Part shown: positions 21,370 to 31,776 of the stretch, one piece after another | How positions within the stretch are numbered: the first letter of the stretch is position 1 | How the letters are laid out: each line of letters opens with the position of its first letter | Assembly (NCBI GenBank): GCA_049999805.1 | Contig: JBNGIO010006274.1 | Coordinates: 30,042 to 61,817 of the forward strand | Direction of reading: 5' to 3' | DNA from: Folioceros fuciformis | Lineage: Eukaryota; Anthocerotophyta; Anthocerotopsida; Anthocerotales | DNA length: 31,776 nt | Notes under the pieces: model-generated | The model's input: the letters and a program-made list of their open reading frames with translations, nothing else | Told to the model about the DNA's origin: nothing | Databases searched by the model: none | Program-made: the position numbers and the translations under genes

Positions 21370-23140
21370 ATGCAGCAGCGGAAGGCAATGAGGGCCATGA
21401 AGCCCAGTACTGTCTACCCGCTCATCGCGCTCGCCTTCTTGGCCCTTCTTTTCTTGTCCAGCGACCCCAAGGTGGGACGCTCGCACCGCCGNNNNNNNNN
21501 NNNNNNNNNNNNNNNNNNNNNNNNNNNNNNNNNNNNNNNNNNNNNNNNNNNNNNNNNNNNNNNNNNNNNNNNNNNNNNNNNNNNNNNNNNNCCGCCCGCC
21601 GCATCGTGGTGCGCACCAAGGGTCTCTTCCCCGGCCGCCATCGAGCTGCTGCCTTCGATCCCATCGTGGCCGAGCACGAACAGCGGCGGGAGGAGCGCCA
21701 CTGGGAGGAGCACCAACACCAACGCCAGGACGGGCACGCCATGCCTATGCAGCCTCAGCCGGATTTCTTCGATCCTAACGACCCGGACTACTTCGCGGAC
21801 GAGGACTATCTGAACGACGACGACCACTTCAACGTCCACGACCGCCTGCTTTCCTTGTTCCCACTCATTGACACCAATCACGACGGCACCATCAGCTTGC
21901 GGGAGTTGGAGGATTGGCATGTGCAGCAGGGTCTCAAGGCCGTGCGACATCGCTCCGATTGGGATTTCAGGGCGCACGATGCGGACAAGGACGGCTTGGT
22001 CACCTTCGCCGAGTACCTGCCAGAGGTCAGGCCGGAGCAGATAGGTACGCCACTTCCTCTCTCACACCTCGCCTTGCTCCTCTTGCTGCTCCTTACACCG
22101 GGATCCGCTAACACCTCCCAATCACACGTCTTGGATGCCAGCCAATAGCAGCCTGGAGCATGGTAGCGCAAGGTGGTGGAAAGAACAGTTCGATCTTGCG
22201 GATGAGGACGGAGATGGAGCTCTCAATCCGGATGAGTTCAACAGGTATATGGAGCCGCTTCACGCACTCTCCGCTCCTGCTTCCTGCGTCCTGCCCTCAC
22301 TCCCCGTCATTGCTCTCCGCAGCTTCCTAAACCCCGAAGATAGCACCAACCCCAAGCTACGCGCCTGGCTGCGAAAGCAGGAGATTTTGTAAGTTCCCTT
22401 GCCCTGACGCACATCATTTTCCGGAACTTTCAAATAGCTCCGAGGATGTTCTCTGTTGAAGAAATGAAATTGGATACTAGTTTGCAGTACCTACGAGCTC
22501 AAGGTCAGTGCTGCCTTTGTTTGCTTTTCTGTGTGGTTCAGAGACCATGATACGGACGAGGATGGCAAGCTAAGTTGGGCGGAGTTTGACAAGACTTTAT
22601 ACGCAGCGTTGTCGGAGATTGGCAAGGACGACACATCCAGTGGATCCCACCGAGTTCTGATGTCACGGTTGAAATTCAAAAGCTTGGATGCAAATCAGGA
22701 CGGGTAAGATCTTCTGTCCTCTCAGCAACTCGTCCGTTGTTCCATAAAAGTGTATTGTTTCAGGATGTGTTTTGTGCTGACAATTTGCTTCTTCCAGATA
22801 TCTCACAGAGGATGAGTTGGAGCCAGTCATGGATCTCCTGCACCCAGGAGAAGCGTTTTACGCTAAGCAGCAGGCAGAGCAGTTGATGGAACAGGTGCGC
22901 CGTGTTCTGGAATCTTGAGAACGCATTGCAAGAAACTTGCGTGCAGACGCTAGTATTTAGGGGTGATACCTTGCTCCTAGGGTTGTCACCATCTCTGATA
23001 ATATCCCTCTTCTGGTCTTGCAGGTTGATGAAAATAGAGATGGGGTTTTGACGTTGGATGAAATGCAACGTCATCCGTACGCATTCTACAACACTATTAT
23101 TGACGATGGAGATTATGAGTACTCTCACATCGAGCTTTAG
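21370..23140 (+). CDS. Secretory-pathway protein with six EF-hands (CREC/calumenin-like)
   Basis: Six exons: 21370-22044 (with 100 Ns at 21492-21591), 22142-22244, 22323-22388, 22542-22703, 22798-22894 and 23024-23140. The first in-frame ATG is at 21370. A hydrophobic signal or anchor segment, YPLIALAFLALLFL, follows a basic start. After the gap come RRIVVRTKGLFPG and a charged His/Glu/Asp-rich linker, then six canonical 12-residue calcium loops: DTNHDGTISLRE, DADKDGLVTFAE, DEDGDGALNPDE, DTDEDGKLSWAE, DANQDGYLTEDE and DENRDGVLTLDE. Six EF-hands plus a leader fit the reticulocalbin/calumenin family of ER-Golgi calcium binders, represented in Arabidopsis by At4g27790. The C-terminus is YSHIEL, close to an HDEL retention signal but not identical. 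Frames on the two sides of the N run do not agree at its stated length, so the true gap is not 100 bp, or it hides an intron. Confidence 0.9.
21492..21591. other. Assembly gap of 100 Ns
   Basis: Exactly 100 Ns, a usual placeholder. It falls inside the first exon of the EF-hand gene, in a GC-rich coding stretch. The upstream frame (codons starting at 21370) and the downstream frame (ARRIVVRTKG) differ by one phase, so a purely exonic gap should be of length 3n+2, not 100. Confidence 0.97.
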
Positions 23141-23824
23141 TGTCAGGTTTGAAAAGCTTTCACTCTTTTACCTCCCAGGGGGAACACGTCGTTTAGAAGA
23201 CTGATACGTGACTACTCTGTGCTGACGCTCGTCTCCTGCTGTTCCAGGCGAGCAGTTTTGTGCCGCTGTACATGCCGCTGTACATGCCGCTGTACAGAAG
23301 AGAAAATACACGAGACCCCTGCAACCCGACGGTCCCTCGTTGACGCTATGAAGCGCAGCAAAGAGGTAATTTCCCTCGTTATCGACAAACAAGGATTTGC
23401 TATGGGATTAGCTGTTTTGCAGTCATCTGATGGGACGGAGTATGGACTCGGATGTTTTCCACAGGGAAAGGAGTGAAGTTAAGAGAGCGTTGACGTGGTG
23501 GCCGCCGAGTTAGGGTAACCGTGGATGTACATTTATTTATATTATAGGACTTCAGATTTTTTTGGGTTCCATTCATGGATGGGGTTATGTCGACAACATA
23601 CTGTCCACCTTTACCAAACTGGGAATTACTTCCCCGAATTTTTCTCCGTCTTTTTATCCGAAATAAAGGATTTTAACTTCCTGCAGATCCATAGTAATAA
23701 ATTTTGCGATCACCCGTAAAGATGCCCTTCTAGTATCAAGGGCAATAAGCTGCGTTAGTCTACCCTCGTCTTTCCGAAAACACGCCAGTGGGCCTTGACG
23801 ATCTCGTGAAACATACAAAAAAAT
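23141..23824. other. Convergent intergenic region, 3' UTRs
   Basis: It lies between the stops of the EF-hand gene (plus) and the PSB33-like gene (minus). It includes a 12-bp tandem repeat, listed separately, and an AATAAA at 23662-23667 that could be the polyadenylation signal of the EF-hand gene. A plus-strand ORF at 23219-23476 spans the repeat but lacks any recognisable domain and is most likely 3' UTR. Confidence 0.55.
23259..23297. repeat. Tandem repeat, 12-bp unit, about three copies
   Basis: The unit TGCCGCTGTACA is repeated three times, starting after GTTTTG. It lies in the probable 3' UTR of the EF-hand gene. No function is evident. Confidence 0.85.
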
Positions 23825-24911
23825 TCACACGAATTTCACATACACACGCCCCGAGTTGGAGATTCTAGCAGGAAAGACCTGGCAAACAAGGAAATGGTTA
23901 GCCTCAAGAGAGACGATGTTGGGAAAGCAAGCAAAAAAGGGAAGCGTAGCAGACCTTTGCATTCTGTTTGGGAGCCTTCGCTTTGAGAGAGCCGACCAGC
24001 CACTGGAGAACGCCGTCCTTTGGGACATACTTCGAAACCTCCCCGTCCGCCAACCCAAAGTTAGTGTGGCACAGAGGACACTCAAGTCCGACGGCCCCAT
24101 TTTCTGACTCACTCACCTGCATATACACTCACGGCGGATGATGAGCAGAGGCTAGACTCTCCTCATAGCAAATATAGGTGGTGGCGCTAGTGCTGATGTT
24201 GCTTCTGTTTCTAGGCTAGGTTCTGTCCTTCACCTTGCCTTGAATCATCGGGAATTTGCAGGCCGTGCAGTTGGCTTCGATACAGAAAAGAGCAGTGTCC
24301 CTCCTCACCAGCACGTACCTGGCATCCAAGCCCGGACCCCAAGGGCGATCATCTATCGGCCAACAAGCTATTCACACACTGCACTCGACGAATGCAGTGA
24401 AACAAAGGGCGGGCCCGGGGCATCAGTACCCTTGGTTGTTATGAATAATTGCCTTGTTCTTCCCTTCTGTGAACTCTTCCGCCATGGATACCTGCACCAA
24501 GCAACGACCTCGCTAAGCTGAACTGCACGCATGACGGCAGGCAGAGCGAACAGACGGGCACCGGGCCCGGTACCTGCGCCCAGCCCTCGCTCGATTCCTC
24601 TCGACCCTTGATGCGAGACTGCAAACCTGCTGCCGCTGCTTTCCTCGCATCCAAACCTCTCCCTTTCTTGGGAGGCCCTTGAGCGCACACCGTCGCCCCT
24701 GGTCGTTCCACGTTCAACGGCCAACACGTTTGCCCCGGCGCTAGCGGCACACCGCTGCACCAGTCACTGGACCGGCAGCCGAGCTGCCAGGACGACCATT
24801 GTCAATCCACCTCTCACGCACAGTCCACAACAACGCAGTGCATGACGGGCCCCGGATGAGCACCTGCTGTGAAGCGTACAGACAGCCCTGGCTCGTCGCA
24901 ACAGAAGCCAT
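23825..24911 (-). CDS. Plastid Rieske-like protein (PSB33/TEF5-like)
   Basis: Six exons: 24911-24811, 24754-24574, 24491-24430, 24318-24234, 24116-23955 and 23878-23825 (214 aa). The leader (MASVATSQGCLYASQQVLIR) looks like a chloroplast transit peptide. A basic segment PPKKGRGLDARK follows, then a helix-like EEFTEGKNKA. The second half resembles the small Rieske fold: YVLVRRDTALFCIEANCTAC, then GLECPLCHTNFGLADGEV, ending VFPARISNSGRVYVKFV, like the last strands of Rieske ferredoxins and NirD. The iron-sulfur ligand pattern of true Rieske proteins (CxH and CxxH) is not present; instead there are two CxxC pairs. PSB33/TEF5 of Arabidopsis is a thylakoid protein affecting photosystem II and also has a Rieske-like domain. 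The family name is inferred from memory. The first intron would be only 56 bp; without it the leader is out of frame. Confidence 0.66.
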
Positions 24912-25417
24912 GTCCGCCAACACGGAGCAAGAACGAACACGGCGTCACAGGTAGCGGCACATAGAGACCAGAACGGTGGGGCCGCCGGTGCCGCCGGCGC
25001 CGCCATCCTGGATACTGGATAGGAATCCAGCGGCCACTCGTCCGACAAGTATGAAAAACACCTGCACTTCTAACTCTCGGCTTCCTGCCATTATGTGTCT
25101 GTACATAACCACAACAGAAACCAGCAACGTAATCCCAGACCTAACCCTATAAGCATTAACCAGTAATTGCACCAGCGACATGAACGTATATTGAACTTTA
25201 TGATCAGTTGGAAACTCTCGCTTGTCCCCGCTTTTGGCATACCTTCCGGAGTGATAGGAACCTAACGTAAAAACATGCTGCAACTCCTTTCGGACAACTT
25301 TGAGAAAGTTTGATCCGGCTCTTTGCATCGGTGCTCGTTGCCCGGCCGGCCGAATCTTGCATGTGTTTCTGGAGTGTTAGGAGGAGGAGGGAAAGGAGAG
25401 AGCCATTCCATTCCAAC
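24912..25417. other. Intergenic region between two minus-strand genes
   Basis: It holds the 3' UTR of the METTL5-like gene and the promoter of the PSB33-like gene. The part next to the latter is GC-rich; a short (GCCGCCGGT)-like run occurs near 24980-25005. No ORF with family similarity was found. Confidence 0.5.
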
Positions 25418-26949
<1,532 letters not shown>

Positions 26950-27627
26950 GTCTACTGCCCCGCCACACTGTCAACTTATCGCCAATTCAGTCATCCAATG
27001 CGTGGATACAGACAAAAGAAGTCGATGCCACCGCACCTCCACAAGACTACGAATCCTCAAAATTTTGCCAAGATAGACACAGAGTGAAGACAGGGCCAGC
27101 TAGCAGAATTTTAGTTGCCTCTGATCACACCGAGATCATTGCACGCCGGGGATCCAACATTGTTCAACGGAAAGCGTAGCCGCTCAAACCAGAGAGTGAA
27201 GAGACAGGAGAGCCGGTAATATGAGGACGAATATGAGCCGAAAGCAACAAGGGCCCTTCAAGCTCTGCATTCTTCGGTCACCTCTAGAGGAGCTCCTCTG
27301 TGCAACACGCCGCATGTAGACTAGAGGTTTTTTTCTTTTTCCTTTTTGGGCATGAAGTCTACAACAGTGTGTTAATTGAAACAGCGACCACAGAGCCCTC
27401 TTCCCCTTCTGTGCTTATAGGGTAGTGCTTCCGGCTGTTGGTAACGCTCTGCTGGTCTTCTTAGGTAGATGTTCCCCCGGTGATCGGATTTTTGTTCCCT
27501 CAGTATACGTATGTAGGGTTTATGTGCACAACTACCGAACGTTGGAGTCTTCCACTCTGACCCGCAGGTAAGCAGAGGCGGGTTCTATCAGTCGGTCGGT
27601 GGCACGGATTCGTAGATCCTGCCCGTC
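26950..27627. promoter_or_regulatory. Divergent promoter region, METTL5-like / MPP-alpha
   Basis: Both flanking genes start outward from this 678-bp interval, so it should carry both promoters and 5' UTRs. A pyrimidine-rich run (about 27329-27347, TTTTTTTCTTTTTCC-like) lies toward the middle. No TATA box is obvious on either side and no other ORF is supported. Confidence 0.55.
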
Positions 27628-30370
27628 ATGCTTTCCTCCGGTGCCAGGCATGTCGGTCGCGTCAAGGTGAGAGCACGGATCCCGCTTCCCACACGGTAAA
27701 GCTGAATGTGCAGCTGTTTGCAATGTGCGTGCTGATGTGGGCAGCGTCGAGTGCAGCGCGCAGCGGAAGCCACTAGAGAAATTACGAGCAGTGCGATTTT
27801 GAGACAGGCCGTGCCAGCGGTAGTGAAATCTCCTCCGTCTGGAGGGTTGTTGTCATGGCTGCTTGGTGATACTCCCAAGAAAGTTTTGCCGCCCTTGTTT
27901 GAACCCTTGCCAGGGGTTCGTCTACCGGAGCCGCTGCCTGATGATGTGAAGCCTTCCAACACTAAAATCACGGCACTTCAGAATGGCCTCAAAGTCGCGT
28001 CTGAAGAGACTCGGGTACTTGGGGCGACTGCTTTTTTAGATTGCTTCGTTTCTGGTCTCTGGGGCTTTCAGATCTTAATCTAGTTGATAGTATGCTGATC
28101 CTGCGCCTCTGTTCCTACAGGGTCCAACAGCGACTATTGGAGTGTATGTGGACAGTGGGTGTGTATATGAGAACCCGTCCAATTGTGGAGCTACTCATCT
28201 CTTGGAACGAATGGCGTTCAAGAGCACCAAGAATCGGTCTCATTTTCGTTTGATCCGTGAAGTAGAGGCAATTGGAGGCAACGTGACAGTTTCTGCATCC
28301 CGGGAGCAAATGGCGTACACTGGTGACACTTTGAAGACGTATTTGCCTGAAATGGTGGAGATCCTTCTCGATAGTGTCAGAAATCCTGTCTTTCACGAGT
28401 GGGAAGTTAAAGAGCAGTTGGCCAGAGTGAAAGCTGAGCTTGCTGAGGTGGCAAACAATCCACACAGCATACTGTTGGAAGCCTTGCATTCAGCTGGGTA
28501 TTCTGGTGCTCTTGGGCAAACTCTTCTGGCCCCCGAATCATCTCTGGCGAGGCTGAATGGAGCAATCCTCCAAGAGTTTGTTGCAGTAAGTGTTTTGCAC
28601 CTCTAGGAAGGACTCCTGATTTGTAAGGGCAACTAGTAAGGTAACGCATGTCTGTAGGGGTTCATGGGATCTGGTCTTTCCTTCTGTCTTGTTCGCAGGA
28701 AAACTTCACAGCCCCAAGGATTGTCTTGGCAGCCTCAGGTGTTGACCATGAAGATTTGCTGTCTATCGCGAAGCCCCTCATTGAAGATCTGCCCGCAATC
28801 CCTCCACCATCAGTTCCAAAATCTAAGTACACTGGTGGAGACTGGCGTCAAGTGGTTGATTCCCCGGTCAGTTTTATGACCAGCATGCGCACAGCTGTTG
28901 CTCGCATGATGGGGGTTTTTACCTTGCTGGATTTCATTGTGGATCTGTCCTTCTCGCAATTTTTTACTGACAGAGTAAACTGTTGTGTTTGTGTACTGTA
29001 GAAAACTCATGTTGCATGTGCTTTCGAAGTTCCTGGGGGGTGGCGAGATGAGAAAGATTCTGTGACAGTCACAGTTTTACAGGTGATCCTGGTCTTCATA
29101 GGATATCACGTCAGCTATTGTAGTTATCAGGACTCTGGTGTGCAGCAAGAGATTTTTATTTTGTGACTTGGTTCCTTATTTTCTTGCGCTCACAGACACT
29201 CCTGGGTGGAGGTGGATCGTTTTCTCCGGGAGGACCTGGGAAGGGGATGTATTCTCGATTGTGTAAGTTGTGTTCATTTCTTTTTGTGAGCAGGATGGTA
29301 CGAAGTCCAAGCGTCAGTATGCCTGCGTAATGTTCCACTGACTTTCAAATATCTCGTCTTACGCTGTTGATCACTAGATACCCGGGTACTGAACAAGTAT
29401 GAGGAAGTGCAATCCTTCACAGCCTTCAGCAGCATATACAATGAAAGTGGCTTATTTGGTATCCATGGGATTTCGGTAGGTTGCAGGTCAATGTATGACC
29501 GTTGGGTTCTGGTGGATGATAGTTGCTGCAGCGAGTCTTCTGCTTGAAAATATTGCTGAGGGGCGGTGGATGCTCTCTCGAAACAGTTGTGATGGTTCTA
29601 TCCGTGTTCAACACTTTTGAGGTGATTGTGAGTAATTTATTGCATGTTTCAGGGCTCTTCCTTTGTGCCCAAGCTTGTGGATCTAATTGCTAAGGAGCTG
29701 ACTGCTATTGCCTCACCTGGGCAAGGTTGGTCTTCCAACCTTAGACAAATATTGAAGTGCAGCTCTCTTGGTCGACGCCCCTTTACTAAGTTCCCATTGA
29801 TTTCCGATTGCAGTGACTGAGGTGGAGCTTCGGCGTGCAAAGAACACTACTATCTCAGCCGTGTTGATGAACTTGGAATCACGGGTGGGTGTACTTTTCC
29901 AGATGAGTGCATCTATTCTCTTGCGTCCTGGACTCCTAACTGGGTCATTGGTATCTCAGGTGGTTACAGCTGAAGATATTGGACGGCAGATCCTCACTTA
30001 TGGCCACAGGTATTGGACGCATTGCCTTCCCTGACTGTTACCATCACGTTTGCTAGATCAAATGGGGATGCTTCATTGTGACTTGGGCACTGAACTGTCG
30101 TCATCCACCCATTGCACAGGAAACCGCCCACCGAATTCATTGACGCAGTGAACTCTTTAACCCTCAAAGACATCTCAGCTGTGGCAGAAAAAATTATATC
30201 GACCCCTTTGACAATGGCTTCTTGGGGTGATGGTAAGACTCTAATCACTACTGTCATGCCATTAGGCTGTGCTTTGTTACTTCTAGTCACTTTGTGATTC
30301 TCACTTGTGCATGTGCTTTGCAGCCAGCATTGTCCCAGGATATGATTCAGTGTCTCGACAGTTTTCGTAA
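27628..30370 (+). CDS. MPPA: Mitochondrial processing peptidase, alpha subunit
   Basis: Twelve exons: 27628-27666, 27745-28014, 28121-28585, 28699-28866, 29002-29082, 29196-29262, 29378-29475, 29653-29725, 29814-29884, 29960-30009, 30120-30232 and 30324-30370 (513 aa). The start [25 protein letters not shown] is rich in Arg and Ala and lacks acidic residues early, like a mitochondrial presequence. The enzyme cuts presequences from imported proteins in the matrix; in plants it is part of the cytochrome bc1 complex. Family blocks: [63 protein letters not shown], and the glycine-rich substrate loop [19 protein letters not shown]. At the position of the zinc motif HxxEH of the beta subunit it has HLLERM, which identifies the non-catalytic alpha subunit. 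It ends SVSRQFS. Confidence 0.96.
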
Positions 30371-30804
30371 TGAAGTGAGGTCGTGATGGATTTTGACGCA
30401 TTCATCGATTTTAGAGTCCCCTCGTGGGTGGCTACGGGAAGCTGTTTGGTTCAGAGCGTTTTTTGCGTGGGAAGCTCAGACTTGGCGCGACATTGTTTTT
30501 AGCGGCGCGTAAGTACCGGGCCCCATCTCAATGATCTGATTTTTGGGGTCCTGAACGTCGGCTCGTGGGTCGTCTTCGTACAGTTTCAGGTTTGTCCAGT
30601 GATTACCAAAAAGAAAAATAAGCTCTGATTCCGTCTAAAAAATGGCCGCCATAGTAACCCCCCCTTCCTACTGAGTATCGCCCCCTTCCTTACGAGCGTA
30701 AAAGGAAGCAACGGCCTCGAATCTCGCAGTACTCCACTTACAAATCACACACTCCTTATCGACCCACTTACAAATCACATTCCCTATCTTACGACTCAGC
30801 ACTA
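30371..30804. other. 3' flank of MPP-alpha, no gene
   Basis: This contains the MPP-alpha 3' UTR and sequence up to the minisatellite. From about 30660 there are short near-duplicates (CGACCCACTTACAAATCACA-like, at about 30733 and 30759), perhaps worn repeat material. No ORF or RNA gene was recognised. Confidence 0.5.
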
Positions 30805-31098
30805 GGTCTCCGCCGTCCACGGACGATAGGTGCTTACAAAAGAGAAGGTCTCCGCCGTCCATGGATGATAGGTGCTTACAAAAAAAAGAGTAGGTCCATG
30901 GATGATAGGTGCTTACAAAAAAGAAGAGTAGGTCTCCGCCGTCCACGGACGATAGGTGCTTACAAAAGTGTAGGTCTCCGCCGTCCACGGATGATAGGTG
31001 CTTACAAAAGAGTAGGTCTCCGCCGTCCACGGACGATAGGTGCTTACAAAAGAGTAAGTCTCCGTCGTCCACAGACGATAGGTGCTTACAAAACAGTC
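30805..31098. repeat. Minisatellite, 42-bp unit, seven copies
   Basis: Copies start at 30805, 30847, 30893 (lacking CTCCGCC), 30931, 30973, 31015 and 31057. The unit runs from GGTCTCCGCCGTCCACGGAC through GATAGGTGCTTACAAAAG and AGTA. Copies are about 90% alike and the period is 42 bp except around the shortened copy, which is next to longer A runs. Since 42 is a multiple of three, all frames stay open through part of the array, which explains the repeated-peptide ORFs on both strands; I do not consider them genes. There are no unique spacers, so it is not a CRISPR. Confidence 0.95.
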
Positions 31099-31150
31099 TG
31101 GTGATCTACGCCCCACTGGCTACTGCCCTAGTCTCAATCTGACCAGCTTG

Positions 31151-31440
31151 CTCTTCAAGCCCTCCACAACTATGCCTCAAGGCTAGACTTCTCACTGTCT
31201 GTCTCTCTCTCTCTTCAAGCCCTCCACAACTATGCCTCAAGGCTAGACTTCTCACTATCTNNNNNNNNNNTTCAAGCCCTCCACAACTATGCCTCAAGGC
31301 TAGACTTCTCACTATCTACCTCTCTCTCTCTCTGTATCAAAGTATCACAATATATCCTTAAGACCCCTCAAGGCTAGACTTCTCACTGTCTGCCTCTCTC
31401 TCTCTATATCAGTGTATTACAGTATCTCCTTAAGACCCTA
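31151..31440. repeat. Tandem repeat, about 60-bp unit with CT-rich tails
   Basis: Three near-identical copies start with TTCAAGCCCTCCACAACTAT at 31154, 31214 and 31271, each ending in GGCTAGACTTCTCACT and a CTCT run. A partial fourth copy begins CTCAAGGCTAGACTTCTCAC at about 31367. The third and fourth are each followed by a related tail (TATCAAAGTATCACAATATA and TATCAGTGTATTACAGTATC, then CCTTAAGACCC) about 73 bp apart. The run of 10 Ns (31261-31270) interrupts the second copy. Confidence 0.9.
31261..31270. other. Assembly gap of 10 Ns
   Basis: Ten Ns within the second copy of the 60-bp repeat, in the CT-rich tail. If the copies are equal in length, about 13 bases are missing. Collapsed repeat copies are possible here. 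Confidence 0.95.
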
Positions 31441-31776
31441 ACGCTGGCCTATTTATACTCCATAGCTAAGCCACTGCTAAAGCTGGGAATGATACACACC
31501 ACTCATCTCAGAATACTAGTGGTCATTACAACTCCATCCTTTTTAGGAGGTTTTGCCTGGAACACATCTTGTTTCAAAAGGCAGCAAGAAGCATACTTGC
31601 TTCTTCATCAAGACAGCTCTAGATTTAGCTTTCACCTTTGTACTTTTAACTTTCACCTTATTTCACTTATGCCATTACTCTCTCCCCCACTAGGAAGATG
31701 TCATTGTCCTCAATTGTTAAAGTAATAATCCTTCACCCCGTCATTACCCATATTTACTAACTACCTATTTAGGCAC
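31320..31776 (-). mobile_element. Possible LTR-retrotransposon end (minus orientation), partial
   Basis: The stretch resembles plant LTR sequence in composition: AT-rich, no ORF, and on the minus strand a TATAAATAGGCC element (31458-31447) followed downstream by GGGTCTTAAGG and AG-rich runs, as in LTR promoter and R regions. I see no polymerase or integrase domain, no second LTR, no primer-binding site and no target-site duplication, because the window ends. The call is inferred from general appearance only; a degenerate unrelated repeat is equally possible. Confidence 0.3.

Noticed and set aside
22488-22503. A 16-bp microexon between tttgcag and gtcagt in the EF-hand gene, which would also keep frame.
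   Set aside because: Including it adds residues before the fourth calcium loop; without it the distance from the conserved Trp to the loop matches the recalled homolog exactly.
23219-23476. Plus-strand ORF after the EF-hand gene.
   Set aside because: It spans a 12-bp tandem repeat, begins without a convincing ATG context and lies where the 3' UTR is expected.
24439-24750. A separate GC-rich ORF in the PSB33-like gene region.
   Set aside because: It is the second exon of that gene read past its donor at 24574.
28121-28585. Loss of the HxxEH zinc site in MPP as a sign of a broken gene.
   Set aside because: The alpha subunit normally lacks it; the sequence HLLERM is typical of alpha subunits.
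30805-31098. CRISPR-like array.
   Set aside because: Copies are directly adjacent with no unique spacers, and the genome is eukaryotic.
30668-31116. Repeated-peptide ORFs on both strands across the minisatellite.
   Set aside because: They follow from a 42-bp period divisible by three, occur in several frames and have no start context or homolog.

Overview
The window is nuclear DNA from a green plant of the streptophyte lineage, either a streptophyte alga or an early-diverging land plant; I cannot place it more closely. The evidence is the gene content: a Toc75 chloroplast protein-import channel with a glycine-rich targeting stretch, a plant group-C Raf-like kinase, a MEE12/CCG-type TFIIB-like protein, a chloroplast-type aldo-keto reductase and a Rieske-like plastid protein. 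All genes have spliceosomal introns, mostly 55 to 180 bp with GT-AG ends. I rebuilt each gene by hand from splice signals, phase continuity and recalled family sequences. Every reconstruction below keeps one reading frame through all its junctions, except across the sequence gap in the EF-hand gene.

Layout: (1) 1-2236, plus: MEE12/CCG-like TFIIB-related protein, 5' end outside the window. (2) 2973-5120, minus: ATN1-like Raf-type kinase. (3) 6057-9422, minus: Toc75. (4) 9621-11395, minus: Gfo/Idh/MocA oxidoreductase. (5) 11771-14148, minus: aldo-keto reductase with a transit-like N-terminus. (6) 14832-15635, plus: ribosomal protein eS17, with telo-boxes upstream. (7) 18219-20383, plus: RCC1-repeat protein with an F-box-like N-terminus, preceded by about 2.6 kb of GC-rich, low-complexity sequence. 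(8) 21370-23140, plus: secretory-pathway protein with six EF-hands, interrupted by a 100-N gap. (9) 23825-24911, minus: PSB33-like plastid protein. (10) 25418-26949, minus: METTL5-type rRNA adenine methyltransferase. (11) 27628-30370, plus: mitochondrial processing peptidase alpha subunit. (12) 30371-31776: no gene; a 42-bp minisatellite followed by a second repeat family that resembles part of an LTR retrotransposon.

The genes are ordinary nuclear housekeeping and organelle genes and do not form one pathway. Two shared themes are organelle biogenesis (Toc75, MPP-alpha) and plastid proteins (aldo-keto reductase, PSB33-like). Two gene pairs are head-to-head and may share promoters (14149-14831 and 26950-27627). 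I found no convincing undescribed multi-gene system. The points most worth a second look are the altered L6-loop motif in Toc75, the replaced metal ligands in the Rieske-like protein, the HIEL C-terminus of the EF-hand protein, a duplicated promoter-like module before it, and the repeats at the right edge.
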